This document shows positions 17,487-28,001 of a stretch of DNA of 64,000 bases, piece by piece (the stretch's first letter is position 1; the number at the start of each line of letters is the position of its first letter). This DNA comes from Saccharopolyspora gloriosae. Lineage in GTDB: Bacteria; Actinomycetota; Actinomycetes; Mycobacteriales; Pseudonocardiaceae. The notes beneath the pieces are model-generated. The model was not told where the DNA came from. It made no database searches and saw only the letters and a list, made by a program, of their open reading frames with translations. The translations under genes were made by a program, and so were the position numbers. The stretch covers positions 5,333,501 through 5,397,500 of the forward strand of contig NZ_JACHIV010000001.1 in NCBI RefSeq assembly GCF_014203325.1, read 5' to 3'.

Positions 17487-19148
17487 GTGACTCCTGCCGC
17501 GCTCGCTGATCTCGTCCGCAACACCGCCGTCGACGTGCTGTCCGCACGCGAACTGGATGTGTCCGTGCTGCCTGAGACGGTCACCGTGGAGCGCCCTCGC
17601 AACCCGGAGCACGGCGACTACGCGACGAACGTGGCCATGCAGGTCGCGAAGAAGGCGGGCGTGCCGCCGCGCGATCTGGCGACGTGGCTGGCAGAGGCGC
17701 TGACCGGGCAGGACGGCATCACCGAGGTGACGGTTGCCGGTCCGGGGTTCCTCAACCTCCGGCTCGCCACCGACGCGCAGGCGGGCATCGTGCGCGACGT
17801 GGTGTCCGCGGGTGCGGAGTTCGGTCGCGGTGACCGATACCAGGGGCTCCGGGTGAACCTGGAGTTCGTGTCGGCGAACCCCACCGGCCCGATCCACCTG
17901 GGCGGCACCCGCTGGGCCGCGGTCGGCGACGCGCTGGGCCGCGCGCTGTCCGCGCAGGGCGCCGAGGTGGTCCGCGAGTACTACTTCAACGACGCGGGCG
18001 CGCAGATCGACCGCTTCGTGCTGTCGCTGCTCGCCGCGGCGAAGGGCGAGCCCGCGCCGGAGGACGGCTACGGCGGCGACTACATCGCCGACATCGCCCG
18101 GCAGGTGCTGGAAGCCGAGCCGGGTGCGCTGGAGCAGCCGGAGGCCGAGCGGCACGAGACCTTCCGCCGGGTCGGCGTGGGCCTGATGTTCGACGAGATC
18201 AAGCGCAGCCTGCACGAGTTCGGCACCGACTTCGACGTGTTCTTCCACGAGGACTCGCTGCACTCGTCCGGTGCCGTGAGCGAGTCGGTGGAGCAGCTCA
18301 AGGCCTCCGGGCACCTGTACTTCGCCGACGGCGCCTGGTGGCTGCGCTCCACCGAGTTCGGCGACGACAAGGACCGCGTCGTGATCAAGAGCGACGGCGC
18401 CACGGCCTACATCGCCGGTGACGTCGCCTACCTGCGGGACAAGCGGGGCCGCGGCTTCGACCTGTGCCTGTACATGCTGGGCGCCGACCACCACGGCTAC
18501 GTGAGCAGGCTCAAGGCCGCCGCCGCCGCGTTCGACGACGACCCGGACGCCGTCGAGGTGCTCATCGGGCAGATGGTGAACCTGGTGCGCGAGGGCAAAC
18601 CGGTCCGGATGAGCAAGCGCGCCGGCACCGTGGTGACCTTGGAGGACCTGGTCGAGGCGGTCGGCGTGGACGCCGCCCGCTACTCGCTGACCCGGTCCTC
18701 GGTGGACTCCGCGGTGGACATCGACCTGGACCTGATCAGCAAGCGCAGCAACGAGAACCCGGTCTTCTACGTGCAGTACGCGCACGCTCGGCTGGCGTCG
18801 TTGCAGCGCAACGCCGAGTCCCTGGGCATCGACCGGGGACCGGTCGAGGAAGCGGACCTGTCGCTGCTCGCCCACGAACGCGAGGGCGACCTGATCCGCA
18901 CCCTGGGCGAGTACCCGCGAGTGGTGCTCTCGGCCGCCGAATTGCGGGAACCGCACCGCATCGCGCGGTACCTGGAGGAAGTGGCCAGCGCCTACCACAA
19001 GTTCTACGACGCGTGCCGCGTGTTGCAGCCGGGCGACGACCAGGCGAATCCGCTGACGGTCGCGCGGCTGCAGTTGTGCGAGGCGACCCGCCAGGTGCTG
19101 GCCAACGGCCTGGGCCTGCTCGGGGTCACCGCGCCCGACCAGATGTGA
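17487..19148 (+). CDS. argS: Arginyl-tRNA synthetase
   Basis: This 553-residue class I synthetase has the N-terminal additional domain, the HIGH-equivalent '[13 protein letters not shown]' and a KMSK-type signature, '[13 protein letters not shown]'. The anticodon-binding C-terminal domain ends '[10 protein letters not shown]', close to the family's usual VLGVxAPxxM end. The GTG at 17487 lies 7 bases after a TAGACT hexamer with no ribosome site, which suggests a leaderless transcript. It heads the argS-lysA-hom-thrC-thrB row typical of actinobacteria. lysA begins 93 bases later. Confidence 0.97.
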   Translation: MTPAALADLVRNTAVDVLSARELDVSVLPETVTVERPRNPEHGDYATNVAMQVAKKAGVPPRDLATWLAEALTGQDGITEVTVAGPGFLNLRLATDAQAGIVRDVVSAGAEFGRGDRYQGLRVNLEFVSANPTGPIHLGGTRWAAVGDALGRALSAQGAEVVREYYFNDAGAQIDRFVLSLLAAAKGEPAPEDGYGGDYIADIARQVLEAEPGALEQPEAERHETFRRVGVGLMFDEIKRSLHEFGTDFDVFFHEDSLHSSGAVSESVEQLKASGHLYFADGAWWLRSTEFGDDKDRVVIKSDGATAYIAGDVAYLRDKRGRGFDLCLYMLGADHHGYVSRLKAAAAAFDDDPDAVEVLIGQMVNLVREGKPVRMSKRAGTVVTLEDLVEAVGVDAARYSLTRSSVDSAVDIDLDLISKRSNENPVFYVQYAHARLASLQRNAESLGIDRGPVEEADLSLLAHEREGDLIRTLGEYPRVVLSAAELREPHRIARYLEEVASAYHKFYDACRVLQPGDDQANPLTVARLQLCEATRQVLANGLGLLGVTAPDQM

Positions 19149-19241
19149 TCCACAACGTCCACGCCCGGCTTCGGGCGGCTGCGCCGGGGGGCCGGGTACG
19201 GCTCCCCCGGTTCGGCACGATTTCGCAGAGGAGCCGCGATC

Positions 19242-20660
19242 ATGCGCGCCCACCCCGCCGGACCTCGGCACGCCGAGGTCCTGTTGCCGGGCAGCACCGC
19301 CGGGCCGGTCCCGGCTGACGAGGCCGAGCTCGATGAGTTGCACGCGGCGGTGTGGCCACGTGGCGCGCACCGCGACGCCGACGGTGCGGTCAGCTTCGCC
19401 GGAACCGACGTGCGCGAGCTCGCCCGCGAGTACGGCACCCCGCTGTTCGTCCTGGACGAAGCCGACTTCCGCGCCCGGTGCGCGGAGTACGCGACGGCGT
19501 TCGGCGACCCGACCTCGGTGCACTACGCGTCGAAGGCGTTCCTGTGCACCGAAGTGGCCCGCTGGGTCGCCGAGGAGGGCCTGAGCCTCGACGTGTGCAG
19601 CGGCGGTGAGCTGCGCGTCGCGCTGCGCGCCGAGTTCCCGCCGGAGCGCATCACGTTCCACGGCAACAACAAGTCCGTCGCCGAACTGGCCACCGCGGTC
19701 GACGCCGGTGTCGGTTCGATCGTGCTGGACTCGTTCCACGAGATCGCTCGCCTCGACCACCTCGCCCGCGAACGCGGCGTGACGCAGCCGGTGATGATCC
19801 GGGTGACCGTAGGGGTCGAGGCCCACACGCACGAGTTCATCGCGACCGCGCACGAGGACCAGAAGTTCGGCTTCTCGCTGGCGTCCGGGCAGGCCGCCGA
19901 AGCCGCCCGCCGCGTGATCAAGGCGGAGGCGCTCGACCTGGTGGGCCTGCACAGCCACATCGGGTCGCAGATCTTCGACGACGACGGTTTCGGGCTGTCC
20001 GCGCACCGCGTGGTGGCGCTGCTGGCCGACCTGCGCGCCGAGCACGGCGCGGCGGCGCTGGAGAAGCTGACGACGGTCGACCTCGGCGGCGGTCTCGGCA
20101 TCGCCTACACCGCGGACGACGATCCGCTGCCGGTCGACGAGCTGGCCACCCGGCTGCACGACGTGGTCCGCAAGGAATGCGACCTCGCCGGTTTCGAACC
20201 GCCGAAGGTCGCCGTCGAACCGGGTCGCGCCATCGCCGGCCCGGGCACGGTGACCGTCTACGAAGTGGGCACGATCAAGGACGTCGAGCTCGACGGCGGT
20301 GTGTCGCGGCGCTACGTCAGCGTCGACGGCGGCATGAGCGACAACATCCGCACCTCGCTCTACGACGCGGTGTACGACTGCAGGCTCGTCTCCCGATCCG
20401 CTGAAGCGGACCCGGTGCTGTCCCGCATCGTGGGCAAGCATTGTGAGTCCGGTGACGTTGTGGTGCGAGACTGCTGGTTGCCGGAGGACATTGCTCCGGG
20501 CGACCTGCTGGCCGTCGCCGCGACCGGTGCCTACTGCTATGTCATGGCGAGCAACTACAACCGTCTGCCCAAACCGCCGGTGGTAGCCGTGCGGGACGGG
20601 CGGACGCGACTGCTGCTGCGCAGGGAGACCGAGGACGACCTGCTCCGGCTGGAGGTGTGA
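19242..20660 (+). CDS. lysA: Diaminopimelate decarboxylase
   Basis: This 472-residue PLP enzyme performs the last step of lysine synthesis, meso-DAP to L-lysine. It is a fold-III TIM barrel with the PLP lysine in 'VHYASKAFL', the glycine loop '[12 protein letters not shown]', '[11 protein letters not shown]' and the second-subunit '[14 protein letters not shown]'. An N-terminal 45-residue leader is typical of actinobacterial LysA. GAGGAG precedes the ATG. The stop abuts the hom GTG with no gap, so lysine and threonine genes share a transcript. Confidence 0.97.
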   Translation: MRAHPAGPRHAEVLLPGSTAGPVPADEAELDELHAAVWPRGAHRDADGAVSFAGTDVRELAREYGTPLFVLDEADFRARCAEYATAFGDPTSVHYASKAFLCTEVARWVAEEGLSLDVCSGGELRVALRAEFPPERITFHGNNKSVAELATAVDAGVGSIVLDSFHEIARLDHLARERGVTQPVMIRVTVGVEAHTHEFIATAHEDQKFGFSLASGQAAEAARRVIKAEALDLVGLHSHIGSQIFDDDGFGLSAHRVVALLADLRAEHGAAALEKLTTVDLGGGLGIAYTADDDPLPVDELATRLHDVVRKECDLAGFEPPKVAVEPGRAIAGPGTVTVYEVGTIKDVELDGGVSRRYVSVDGGMSDNIRTSLYDAVYDCRLVSRSAEADPVLSRIVGKHCESGDVVVRDCWLPEDIAPGDLLAVAATGAYCYVMASNYNRLPKPPVVAVRDGRTRLLLRRETEDDLLRLEV

Positions 20661-21965
20661 GTGATCGAGGACCGTGAGCCGATCCGCGTCGCGCTGCTGG
20701 GCTGCGGCACGGTCGGCACCGAGGTACTGCGCCTGCTTCAGGGCCGCCCCGAGGAGTTCGCGGCGCGGACCGGGGCTCCCGTGCAGGTCACCGGGGTCGC
20801 CGTGCGGCGCCCCCACAAGCATCCGAACGTTCCCGAGCACCTGCTCACCACGGACGCCGCGGCACTGGTCGACGGCGACGTGGACGTGGTCGTGGAGCTC
20901 ATCGGCGGCATCGAGCCCGCCCGGTCGCTGCTGCTGCGCGCGCTGCGCGGCGGCAAGTCCGTGGTGACGGGCAACAAAGCGCTGCTGGCCGAGCACGGCT
21001 CCGAGCTGTACTCGGCGGCCGACGAGGCCGGAGTGGACATCTACTTCGAGGCCGCCGTCGCCGGTGCCATCCCGCTGCTGCGCCCGCTGCGCGAATCGCT
21101 CGCCGGGGACCGCATCAACCGGGTGATGGGCATCGTCAACGGCACGACGAACTACATCCTGTCCGCGATGGACTCGACCGGCGCCGGCTACTCGGAGACG
21201 CTCGACGAGGCCGGTCGGCTCGGTTACGCGGAAGCGGACCCGACCGCCGACGTGGACGGGTTCGACGCGGCGGCGAAGGCCACCATCCTGGCCGCGCTCG
21301 CGTTCCACACCCGGGTCGCGGCCACCGACGTCTACCGCGAGGGCATTTCGGCGGTGCGCCCCGGCGACATCGCGGCGGCGAAGTCACTGGACCGCACGGT
21401 GAAGCTGCTCGCGATCTGCGAGCGCGTCGTCGCCGAGGACGGCACCGAGTCGGTCTCGGCGCGGGTGCACCCCGCGATGATCCCCCGCGACCACCCGCTG
21501 GCCAGCGTGGGCGGCGCGTTCAACGCGGTGTTCGTGGAGGCCGAAGCCGCCGGGAGCCTGATGTTCTACGGCCAGGGCGCGGGCGGCGCGCCGAGCGCGA
21601 GCGCCGTGCTGGGCGACCTGGTGGCGGTCGCGCGGAACCTGGTCGTGGCGGGCAAGGGCCCCCGCGAATCCGCGCACGCGAAGCTGCCGGTGCAACCGAT
21701 GGGGGCCACCCCGACCCGCTACCACATCAGCCTCGATGTGGACGACAAACCGGGCGTGCTCTCCCAAGTGGCGGCCACGTTCAACGACAACGATGTGAGC
21801 ATTTCGGTGGTGCGCCAGGCGGGCCGCGGCGAAGAGGCCAGCCTGGTCGTGGTCACCCACACCGCGACGGACGCCGCGCTCAAGTCCACCGTGGACAAGA
21901 TCGCGCAGCTGGCGTCGGTGCGGGAGGTCGTCAGCGTGATGCGCGTGGAAGGTGAATCGTCGTGA
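20661..21965 (+). CDS. hom: Homoserine dehydrogenase with ACT domain
   Basis: This 434-residue enzyme reduces aspartate semialdehyde to homoserine. It has an NAD(P)-binding Rossmann fold ('[17 protein letters not shown]'), the catalytic region '[15 protein letters not shown]' and '[19 protein letters not shown]', and a C-terminal ACT domain (about residues 350-430, '[20 protein letters not shown]') that usually gives threonine feedback inhibition. GTG start directly after lysA, with ribosome site GGAGG. It overlaps thrC by 4 bases (GTGA). Confidence 0.97.
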   Translation: MIEDREPIRVALLGCGTVGTEVLRLLQGRPEEFAARTGAPVQVTGVAVRRPHKHPNVPEHLLTTDAAALVDGDVDVVVELIGGIEPARSLLLRALRGGKSVVTGNKALLAEHGSELYSAADEAGVDIYFEAAVAGAIPLLRPLRESLAGDRINRVMGIVNGTTNYILSAMDSTGAGYSETLDEAGRLGYAEADPTADVDGFDAAAKATILAALAFHTRVAATDVYREGISAVRPGDIAAAKSLDRTVKLLAICERVVAEDGTESVSARVHPAMIPRDHPLASVGGAFNAVFVEAEAAGSLMFYGQGAGGAPSASAVLGDLVAVARNLVVAGKGPRESAHAKLPVQPMGATPTRYHISLDVDDKPGVLSQVAATFNDNDVSISVVRQAGRGEEASLVVVTHTATDAALKSTVDKIAQLASVREVVSVMRVEGESS

Positions 21966-23053
21966 CTTCGAACATCCAGAGCGCGCCCACCGGGGCGAGG
22001 GCGGGCTGGCCCGGCCTCATCGAGGCGTACCGGGACCGCGTGGAGATCCCCGAGGGCGCCCGCGTGGTGACCCTGCAGGAGGGCAACACGCCGCTGGTCG
22101 CCGCGCACCACCTCTCCGAGCTCACCGGGTGCGAGGTGTACCTGAAGGTCGAGGGCGCGAACCCGACCGGCTCGTTCAAGGACCGCGGCATGACGGTGGC
22201 CATGACGCACGCGCTCGCCGCGGGCAGCAAGGCCGTCATCTGCGCCTCCACCGGCAACACCTCCGCCTCCGCGGCGGCCTACGCCTCGCGCGCCGGGCTC
22301 ACCTCGGCCGTGCTGGTGCCGCAGGGCAAGATCGCGATGGGCAAGCTGGCGCAGGCCGTCGCGCACGGCGCGAAGATCCTGCAGGTGCAGGGCAATTTCG
22401 ACGACTGCCTGGAGCTGGCCCGCAAGACCTCCGCCGAACACCCGGTGACCTTGGTCAACTCGGTGAACCCGGTGCGGCTGGAAGGCCAGAAGACCGCGGC
22501 CTTCGAGATCTGCGACGTGCTCGGCTCCGCGCCGGACGTGCACTGCCTGCCGGTGGGCAACGCGGGCAACATCACCGCCTACTGGAAGGGCTACGCGGAG
22601 TACTCCGCGGACGACGTCATCGCGGCCACTCCGCGCATGTTCGGCTTCCAGGCGGCCGGTGCCGCGCCGCTCGTGCACGGCGCGCCCGTGACGAACCCGG
22701 AGACGATCGCCACCGCGATCCGGGTCGGCAGCCCCGCGTCCTGGCAGCACGCGGAGGCCGCGAAGAGCGCCTCGAACGGGTTGTTCTCCGCGGTCACCGA
22801 CGAGGAGATCCTGCACGCCTACCGGCTGCTGTCGTCCCGGGAGGGCGTGTTCGTCGAACCCGCGTCCGCCTCCAGCGTGGCCGGTCTGCTGGCCACCGCC
22901 GAGGACGGGCGGCTGCCGCGCGGGTCGAAGGTCGTCTGCACGGTGACCGGGCACGGGCTCAAGGACCCCGACACGGCCCTGTCCGGCATGGTCGAGGTCG
23001 AGCCGCTGCCGGTGGACCCGCGTGCCGTGGCCACCGCGCTGGAACTGGTGTGA
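21962..23053 (+). CDS. thrC: Threonine synthase
   Basis: This 363-residue fold-II PLP enzyme converts O-phosphohomoserine to threonine. The PLP lysine is in '[15 protein letters not shown]', and the phosphate loop is in '[15 protein letters not shown]'. The C-terminal '[14 protein letters not shown]' is typical of the short actinobacterial form. The GTG start overlaps hom by 4 bases, and the stop overlaps thrB by 4 bases, giving full translational coupling of hom-thrC-thrB. Confidence 0.97.
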   Translation: MTSNIQSAPTGARAGWPGLIEAYRDRVEIPEGARVVTLQEGNTPLVAAHHLSELTGCEVYLKVEGANPTGSFKDRGMTVAMTHALAAGSKAVICASTGNTSASAAAYASRAGLTSAVLVPQGKIAMGKLAQAVAHGAKILQVQGNFDDCLELARKTSAEHPVTLVNSVNPVRLEGQKTAAFEICDVLGSAPDVHCLPVGNAGNITAYWKGYAEYSADDVIAATPRMFGFQAAGAAPLVHGAPVTNPETIATAIRVGSPASWQHAEAAKSASNGLFSAVTDEEILHAYRLLSSREGVFVEPASASSVAGLLATAEDGRLPRGSKVVCTVTGHGLKDPDTALSGMVEVEPLPVDPRAVATALELV

Positions 23054-23976
23054 GCCTGCGAGCGGGCGGCGGAGTGCGGGTCGTGGTGCCCGCCTCCACC
23101 GCCAACCTCGGTTCCGGTTTCGACGCGCTCGGCATGGCGCTCGCGCTGTACGACACGGTGCACGTCGCGGTCACCGACGGCCCGGCGGGCAGCGCGCAGG
23201 TGGTGGCCGAGGGCGAAGGCGCGGGTTCCGTGCCCACCGACCACGAGCACCTCATCGTGCGCATCCTGCACCGCACGTGGGCGGAGCTCGGCGTCCCGGC
23301 CCCGGCCGTCCGGTTGCGCTGCCACAACACCATTCCGCACTCGCGCGGCCTGGGCTCCTCCGCGGCGGCCATCGTCGCGGGCATCGCCGCGGCCCACGAG
23401 CTCGCCGGTTTCCCGCTGCGGGAGAACAAGAACCTCGAACAGGCGCTGCACCTGGCGGCCGAGTGCGAGGGCCACGGCGACAACGTCGCGGCGAGCCTGC
23501 TGGGCGGCGTGGTCATCGCCTGGCGCGACACCGACCGGTTCCGGGCCGCGTCCCTGCCCGCGCACCCCGGCCTGCACCCGATCGCGCTCGTCACCGCCTC
23601 CGAGTCCACCACGCACACCACTCGCGGCCTGCTGCCCGAGCAGGTCCCGCACGCCGACGCGGCGTTCGCCGCGGGCCGCGCCGCCCTCGCCGTGCACGCC
23701 CTGACCAGCGATCCTTCGCTGCTGCTGGCCGCCACGGCGGACCGGCTGCACCAGGACTACCGGGAATCGGCCTGGCCGGGAACGGTCGAGCTGGTGCGGC
23801 GGCTGCGCGCGGCCGGCGTGCCCGCGGCGGTCTCCGGTGCCGGGCCGACGGTGCTCGCGCTACCCGCGGGCGGCGAGCTCCCCGACACCGTCGACATCAC
23901 CGGATTCACCGCGCTGCGCCTTCCGGTGGATCGGCATGGCGTTCAGGTGATATCGGAGCCCACTTCGCCGGAATGA
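23050..23976 (+). CDS. thrB: Homoserine kinase
   Basis: This 308-residue GHMP kinase phosphorylates homoserine. It has the N-terminal '[21 protein letters not shown]', the ATP-binding '[17 protein letters not shown]' (GHMP motif 2) and the C-terminal '[14 protein letters not shown]' (motif 3). The GTG at 23050 overlaps the thrC stop (GTGA). A much longer in-frame extension exists inside thrC and is discarded. It is the last gene of the amino-acid operon, and an 856-bp gap follows before rho. Confidence 0.97.
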   Translation: MSLRAGGGVRVVVPASTANLGSGFDALGMALALYDTVHVAVTDGPAGSAQVVAEGEGAGSVPTDHEHLIVRILHRTWAELGVPAPAVRLRCHNTIPHSRGLGSSAAAIVAGIAAAHELAGFPLRENKNLEQALHLAAECEGHGDNVAASLLGGVVIAWRDTDRFRAASLPAHPGLHPIALVTASESTTHTTRGLLPEQVPHADAAFAAGRAALAVHALTSDPSLLLAATADRLHQDYRESAWPGTVELVRRLRAAGVPAAVSGAGPTVLALPAGGELPDTVDITGFTALRLPVDRHGVQVISEPTSPE

Positions 23977-24832
23977 CCGCCCGGCCCGACCATTCCCGCC
24001 GGTGTGGTGGTACAAAGGACATGTCGGCAGAACGTCAGTGCTGTTCGGCAGGTGTTTCGACTCGGTGAGTGCTGTGGCGCGGCCGGTGTTTGAAGACACT
24101 GTGATCAAATGAGAGCATGCCGCGCTGCTGGAGGTTGTTGCACCTCGGTGGTGGGGCGTCTACCCTCAAGGTCAATCAGTCACCGCGCGCAGGGCGCCGG
24201 TGCCGTAACCGGGGCATCGTTCTCCGGGGCACATCTCTCGCTAGTGAATTGGGCTCCGCTCCACGTGGGTGAAGATCAGGATCGGCGAGTATCCGGTCGC
24301 GGTGACAGAGGCAGGAGTTGTCAACTCAATGGGGTTCGCGCGGGGCTTCCGACCTGTGAGTCCCGGCCGACGCAGCGTGGGGGCCTGACCGTGACGGTCA
24401 CGTTCCTGGAGCGATCGACGCCGGTTCGGCGCACCCCGGTGCCTGTCGTCCCGATTCTGCGCAGCGGTATATCGGGCCGGACCGGAAATCACAGCGCTCC
24501 CCATGAACGACAACACCTGAGTGAGGCGGCAGCAAGGCGTGCATCGGCGAGTGTGGATCGGAGTGGATGCGTCGCACGTGCACCGTGGTTCTGACACGCA
24601 GAAGCGTGAAAACCGCACCGCGTAACGGCATTCGGACGAGCACATGACCCGGGTACCTCCCACCGCCCGGTGCTGCTGGTTCCGCCTGGTCGCCGACGTC
24701 GATCGAGCCGCGCGTGCGTGTTGAACTCGACCGGCATCAGGCTGGTAGCACAAAAAGGCCGTCCGTTGACAAGAGCGGGCGGGCAATCCGCTGGGTCGCG
24801 TAGGAGGCGCGGTCCGGTCAGGAAGGACATTC
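23977..24832 (+). promoter_or_regulatory. Long leader and promoter region of rho
   Basis: These 856 bp between thrB and rho hold no frame with family resemblance. A 161-codon open frame at 24109-24594 has low-complexity composition and no ribosome site. The 3' end carries a GGAAGGA ribosome site for the rho GTG. Long rho leaders are used for autoregulation in other bacteria. By analogy this region may contain the rho promoter and a Rho-dependent attenuator, but no defined structure was identified. Confidence 0.5.
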
Positions 24833-26806
24833 GTGAGCAACACCGAACTGTTGAGCAGCGAGACGACCAACGGCGTCTCCCAGGCTGGCCAGCAGGAGTC
24901 TGAGCAGCCGGCCGCGGGCGCCGAGACCAATGGCGCCCCGCGTCGCCGCGGAGGACTGTCCGGCATGGTTCTCGCCGAGCTGCGACAACTTGCCGGGGAA
25001 CTGGGGATCGACACCAGCGGTCTGCGCAAAGGCGACCTGATCGCGGCCATCAAGGAACGGCAAGGCGGCGCGCCGGCCCGTTCCCGCCCGGCCAAGCAGC
25101 CCGCGCAGGAAAGCGATGCGGCGCAGGAAAGCGCGCCGAGCCGCGGCAAGGCCCACCAGCCCTCGCTCGACGAGTCCGATTCCGCGCCCCAGCAGCAGGA
25201 GGCGGCCGCGACCCCGGATTCCGGCACGAACGGCTCCGCGCCGACCCGCGGACGTTCCCGTCGGCAGCAAGGCGCCGAGCAGGGCGGCGAGGACGAAGGA
25301 CGCCGCGGCGGCAATCGGCGCCGTCGCTCCAACAACCGCGGCGGCAACCAGGACCAGGACGGCGAGCGCGGCCAGGACCGGGGCGACCGGCAGGACAACC
25401 GGGGAGACCGGCAGGACCGGGGCGACCGGCAGGACCGCAACGACCGCGGCGGCCAGGACAACCGGGAGCGCCAGGACAACCGGGGCGGCCAAGACCGCAA
25501 CGACCGGCAGAACTCCCGGCAGCAGCAGGACAAGCAGGACAACCGCCCGCAGGACGACTCCGATGAGGACGGCGGCCGCAGGCGCGGACGCCGGTTCCGG
25601 GACCGCCGGCGCAACCGGGGCCGCGCCGAAGGCGGCGGCAACGAGCCGGAGGTGCGCGAGGACGACGTCCTGCTGCCCGTCGCCGGCATCCTCGACGTGC
25701 TGGAGAACTACGCGTTCGTCCGCACGTCCGGCTACCTCGCCGGGCCGAACGACGTGTACGTCTCGCTGTCGCTGGTCCGCAAGTACGGCCTGCGCCGCGG
25801 CGACGCGATCAAGGGCGTCATCCGCCAGCCCCGCGACAACGAGCAGCAGCGGCAGAAGTTCAACCCGCTGGTCCGCGTCGACGCCATCAACGGCCTCGAG
25901 CCGGACGCCGCGAAGGGGCGGTCGGAGTTCCACAAGATGACTCCGCTGTACCCGAACGAGCGGCTGCGGCTGGAGACCGAACCGCAGAACCTCACCGGGC
26001 GGATCATCGACCTCGTCATGCCCGTCGGCAAGGGTCAGCGCGCGCTGATCGTCTCGCCGCCGAAGGCCGGTAAGACGATGGTGCTGCAGGCGATCGCCAA
26101 CGCGATCACCACGAACAACCCGGAATGCCACCTCATGGTGGTGCTCGCCGACGAGCGCCCCGAAGAGGTCACCGACATGCAGCGCTCGGTCAAGGGCGAG
26201 GTCATCGCCTCCACCTTCGACCGTCCGCCGTCGGACCACACCACGGTGGCCGAGCTGTCCATCGAGCGGGCCAAGCGCCTCGTCGAGATGGGACACGACG
26301 TGGTCGTGCTGCTCGACTCGATCACCCGCCTCGGCCGCGCCTACAACCTGGCGGCCCCGGCGTCCGGCCGGATCCTCTCCGGTGGTGTCGACTCGACGGC
26401 GCTGTACCCGCCGAAGCGCTTCCTCGGCGCTGCTCGCAACATCGAGAACGGTGGCTCGCTGACCATCTTCGCCACGGCGCTGGTGGAAACCGGGTCCACG
26501 ATGGACACGGTGATCTTCGAGGAGTTCAAGGGCACCGGCAACGCCGAGCTCAAGCTGGACCGCAAGCTCGCCGACAAGCGGTTGTTCCCCGCCGTCGACG
26601 TCGACGCCTCCAGCACCCGCAAGGACGAGATCCTGCTCTCGCCCGACGAGCTCGCCGTGACCCACAAGCTGCGCCGGGTGCTCGCCGCGCTCGACGCCCA
26701 GCAGTCGCTGGAACTCCTGCAGGACCGGTTGCGCAAGTCGCGCACCAACATCGAGTTCCTGATGCAGGTCGCCAAGAACACCCCCGGCGGCAAGGACGAC
26801 GACTGA
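24833..26806 (+). CDS. rho: Transcription termination factor Rho with disordered insert
   Basis: This 657-residue Rho has an N-terminal helical domain ('LAELRQLAGELGIDTSGLRKGDLIAAIKE'). Next comes an insert of about 190 residues (about 80-270) made of Gly/Arg/Asp/Gln/Asn repeats such as 'GDRQDNRGDRQDRGDRQDRN', then the RNA-binding domain ('GILDVLENYAFVRTSGYL') and the hexameric ATPase with P-loop 'SPPKAGKTMVLQ' and 'VVLLDSITRLGRAYN'. E. coli Rho has about 419 residues, so most of the difference is the insert. Such inserts in high-GC Rho proteins bind RNA or drive condensates. The GTG start is fixed by GGAAGGA. Confidence 0.97.
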   Translation: MSNTELLSSETTNGVSQAGQQESEQPAAGAETNGAPRRRGGLSGMVLAELRQLAGELGIDTSGLRKGDLIAAIKERQGGAPARSRPAKQPAQESDAAQESAPSRGKAHQPSLDESDSAPQQQEAAATPDSGTNGSAPTRGRSRRQQGAEQGGEDEGRRGGNRRRRSNNRGGNQDQDGERGQDRGDRQDNRGDRQDRGDRQDRNDRGGQDNRERQDNRGGQDRNDRQNSRQQQDKQDNRPQDDSDEDGGRRRGRRFRDRRRNRGRAEGGGNEPEVREDDVLLPVAGILDVLENYAFVRTSGYLAGPNDVYVSLSLVRKYGLRRGDAIKGVIRQPRDNEQQRQKFNPLVRVDAINGLEPDAAKGRSEFHKMTPLYPNERLRLETEPQNLTGRIIDLVMPVGKGQRALIVSPPKAGKTMVLQAIANAITTNNPECHLMVVLADERPEEVTDMQRSVKGEVIASTFDRPPSDHTTVAELSIERAKRLVEMGHDVVVLLDSITRLGRAYNLAAPASGRILSGGVDSTALYPPKRFLGAARNIENGGSLTIFATALVETGSTMDTVIFEEFKGTGNAELKLDRKLADKRLFPAVDVDASSTRKDEILLSPDELAVTHKLRRVLAALDAQQSLELLQDRLRKSRTNIEFLMQVAKNTPGGKDDD

Positions 26807-26826
26807 CCGTCGCCCACCCGCCGAAA

Positions 26827-26862
26827 ACCGGCCCGCACCCCACAGGTGCGGGCCGGTTTTTT
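26827..26862 (+). terminator. Hairpin terminator after rho
   Basis: A perfect 13-bp stem, ACCGGCCCGCACC with GGTGCGGGCCGGT, has the loop CCACA and is followed by six T residues. It lies 20 bases past the rho stop codon and is the strongest intrinsic terminator in the window. Confidence 0.95.
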
Positions 26863-26873
26863 CGCGCCCCGGT

Positions 26874-26928
26874 GCGAGCAAGGGAACCTTTCTGTCACCG
26901 GTGCGAGCAAGGGAACCTTTCTGTCACC
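26874..26928. repeat. Two tandem half-copies of the palindromic element
   Basis: Two left arms (GCGAGCAAGGGAACC, then TTTCTGTCACC) stand head-to-tail at 26874 and 26903. The second copy overlaps the stop codon of the cation-efflux gene by 5 bases, so the element supplies the last coding bases of that gene. Confidence 0.92.
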
Positions 26929-27841
26929 AGGTCAGCCCCTGGCATCGGCGGGCGCACTCGGCGGGCTCGACCTGCAAGGTGGCGTGCTCGATGCGGTAGC
27001 GCTCGGCCAGCAACCGCTGCGCGGACACGAGCACGTCGCCGTGGTCGGCTTCGGCCGGAGTGGTGAGGTGCGCCGACGCGACTTCCATGCCGGAGGTCAA
27101 CGTCCACACGTGCAGGTCGTGCACTTCGTTCACGGCGGGCAGTGCGGCGAGGTCATCGCGCATGGCGTGCACGTCGACGCCTTCCGGCGCCTGCTGCACC
27201 AGGATCCGCAGGGCCTGCCGCGCCAGCTTCCAGGTGCGGGGCAGCACGAACAGGCCCACGGCGACGGCGACGATCGGGTCGACCAGGTACCACCCGAAGG
27301 CCCAGGCGAGCGCTCCCCCGATCAGCACACCGACCGATCCGATGGTGTCGGCCAGCACCTCCAGGTACGCACCGCGCAGGTTGAGGCTCTCCTCCGCGCC
27401 TTCCCGCAGCAGCAGGAACGCCACCACGTTCGCCGCGAGCCCGGCCGCGGCGGTGAGCATCATCGGCAACCCGGCCACTTCGGGCGGCTGCTGGAAGCGG
27501 CCGATGGCTTCGATCAGGATGTACCCGGCGACGCCGAACAACAGCACGGCGTTGGCGAGCGCGGCGAGCACTTCGATGCGGTACCAGCCGAAAGTCCGCT
27601 TGGCCGAAGCGGGACGGCCCGCCGCGGTGATCGCGGCGAGCGCCATCCCGACGCCGAGGACGTCGGTGAGCATGTGCCCCGCGTCCGACAGCAGCGCCAG
27701 CGATGAGGTGAGGTACCCGACGGTCGCTTCGAGGACGAAGAACGCCAGCAGCACGCCGAACGCCATCGCCAGGCGCCGCGAGTAGCGCCCGGAGGCGCTG
27801 GCTGGTCCTGCTGCCGTCCCGTGGCCGTGGCCATGCCCCAT
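26924..27841 (-). CDS. Cation diffusion facilitator (CzcD/ZitB-like)
   Basis: This 305-residue efflux transporter has a His-rich N-terminus ('MGHGHGHG') and six membrane helices. The metal sites are HxxxD in helix 2 ('LSDAGHMLTDV') and the paired helix-5 motif 'LEVLADTIGSVGV', and there is a cytoplasmic C-terminal domain ('VNEVHDLHVWTLTSG'). The HD/DxxxD-like pattern points to zinc, with cobalt or cadmium possible. The ATG at 27841 has GGGAGG upstream. The AT-rich promoter contains an inverted repeat that could bind an ArsR/SmtB-type sensor. The stop codon lies inside a palindrome half-copy. Confidence 0.93.
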   Translation of the reverse strand: MGHGHGHGTAAGPASASGRYSRRLAMAFGVLLAFFVLEATVGYLTSSLALLSDAGHMLTDVLGVGMALAAITAAGRPASAKRTFGWYRIEVLAALANAVLLFGVAGYILIEAIGRFQQPPEVAGLPMMLTAAAGLAANVVAFLLLREGAEESLNLRGAYLEVLADTIGSVGVLIGGALAWAFGWYLVDPIVAVAVGLFVLPRTWKLARQALRILVQQAPEGVDVHAMRDDLAALPAVNEVHDLHVWTLTSGMEVASAHLTTPAEADHGDVLVSAQRLLAERYRIEHATLQVEPAECARRCQGLTW

Positions 27842-27869
27842 CACGAGCCTCCCATCCGCACGACACCAT

Positions 27870-27904
27870 GATATATAGCGAGATGCGCATGAATGCAACC
27901 ATGC
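27870..27904 (-). promoter_or_regulatory. AT-rich promoter with inverted repeat upstream of the efflux gene
   Basis: Reading on the minus strand, TTGCAT (27898-27893) and TATATC (27875-27870) are 17 bases apart, a good -35/-10 pair. An inverted repeat GCATG(AATGCAAC)CATGC at 27887-27904 overlaps the -35. The AT-richness against a GC-rich background marks it as regulatory. A metal-sensing repressor such as SmtB/CmtR is a plausible binder, by inference only. Confidence 0.45.
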
Positions 27905-28001
27905 ATCCACTTGCTGGACGCGCCGATCACCGCGCGAACCGTCACCCCCTTCCGGTGCGCACCTGCGCGTGCGCTAGGCTGAATCACGTCAACAACAGAA
28001 A

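Noticed and set aside
17397-21308. 1303-codon minus-strand frame under argS-lysA-hom
   Set aside because: It is a GC-skew shadow of the plus-strand genes, all of which have full family signatures.
21952-23049. Upstream extension of thrB through thrC
   Set aside because: It overlaps the whole threonine synthase gene in another frame. The GTGA junction at 23050 gives the true start.
24109-24594. 161-codon frame in the rho leader
   Set aside because: There is no ribosome site, no domain, and its amino-acid composition looks random. Kept only as a note in the leader feature.
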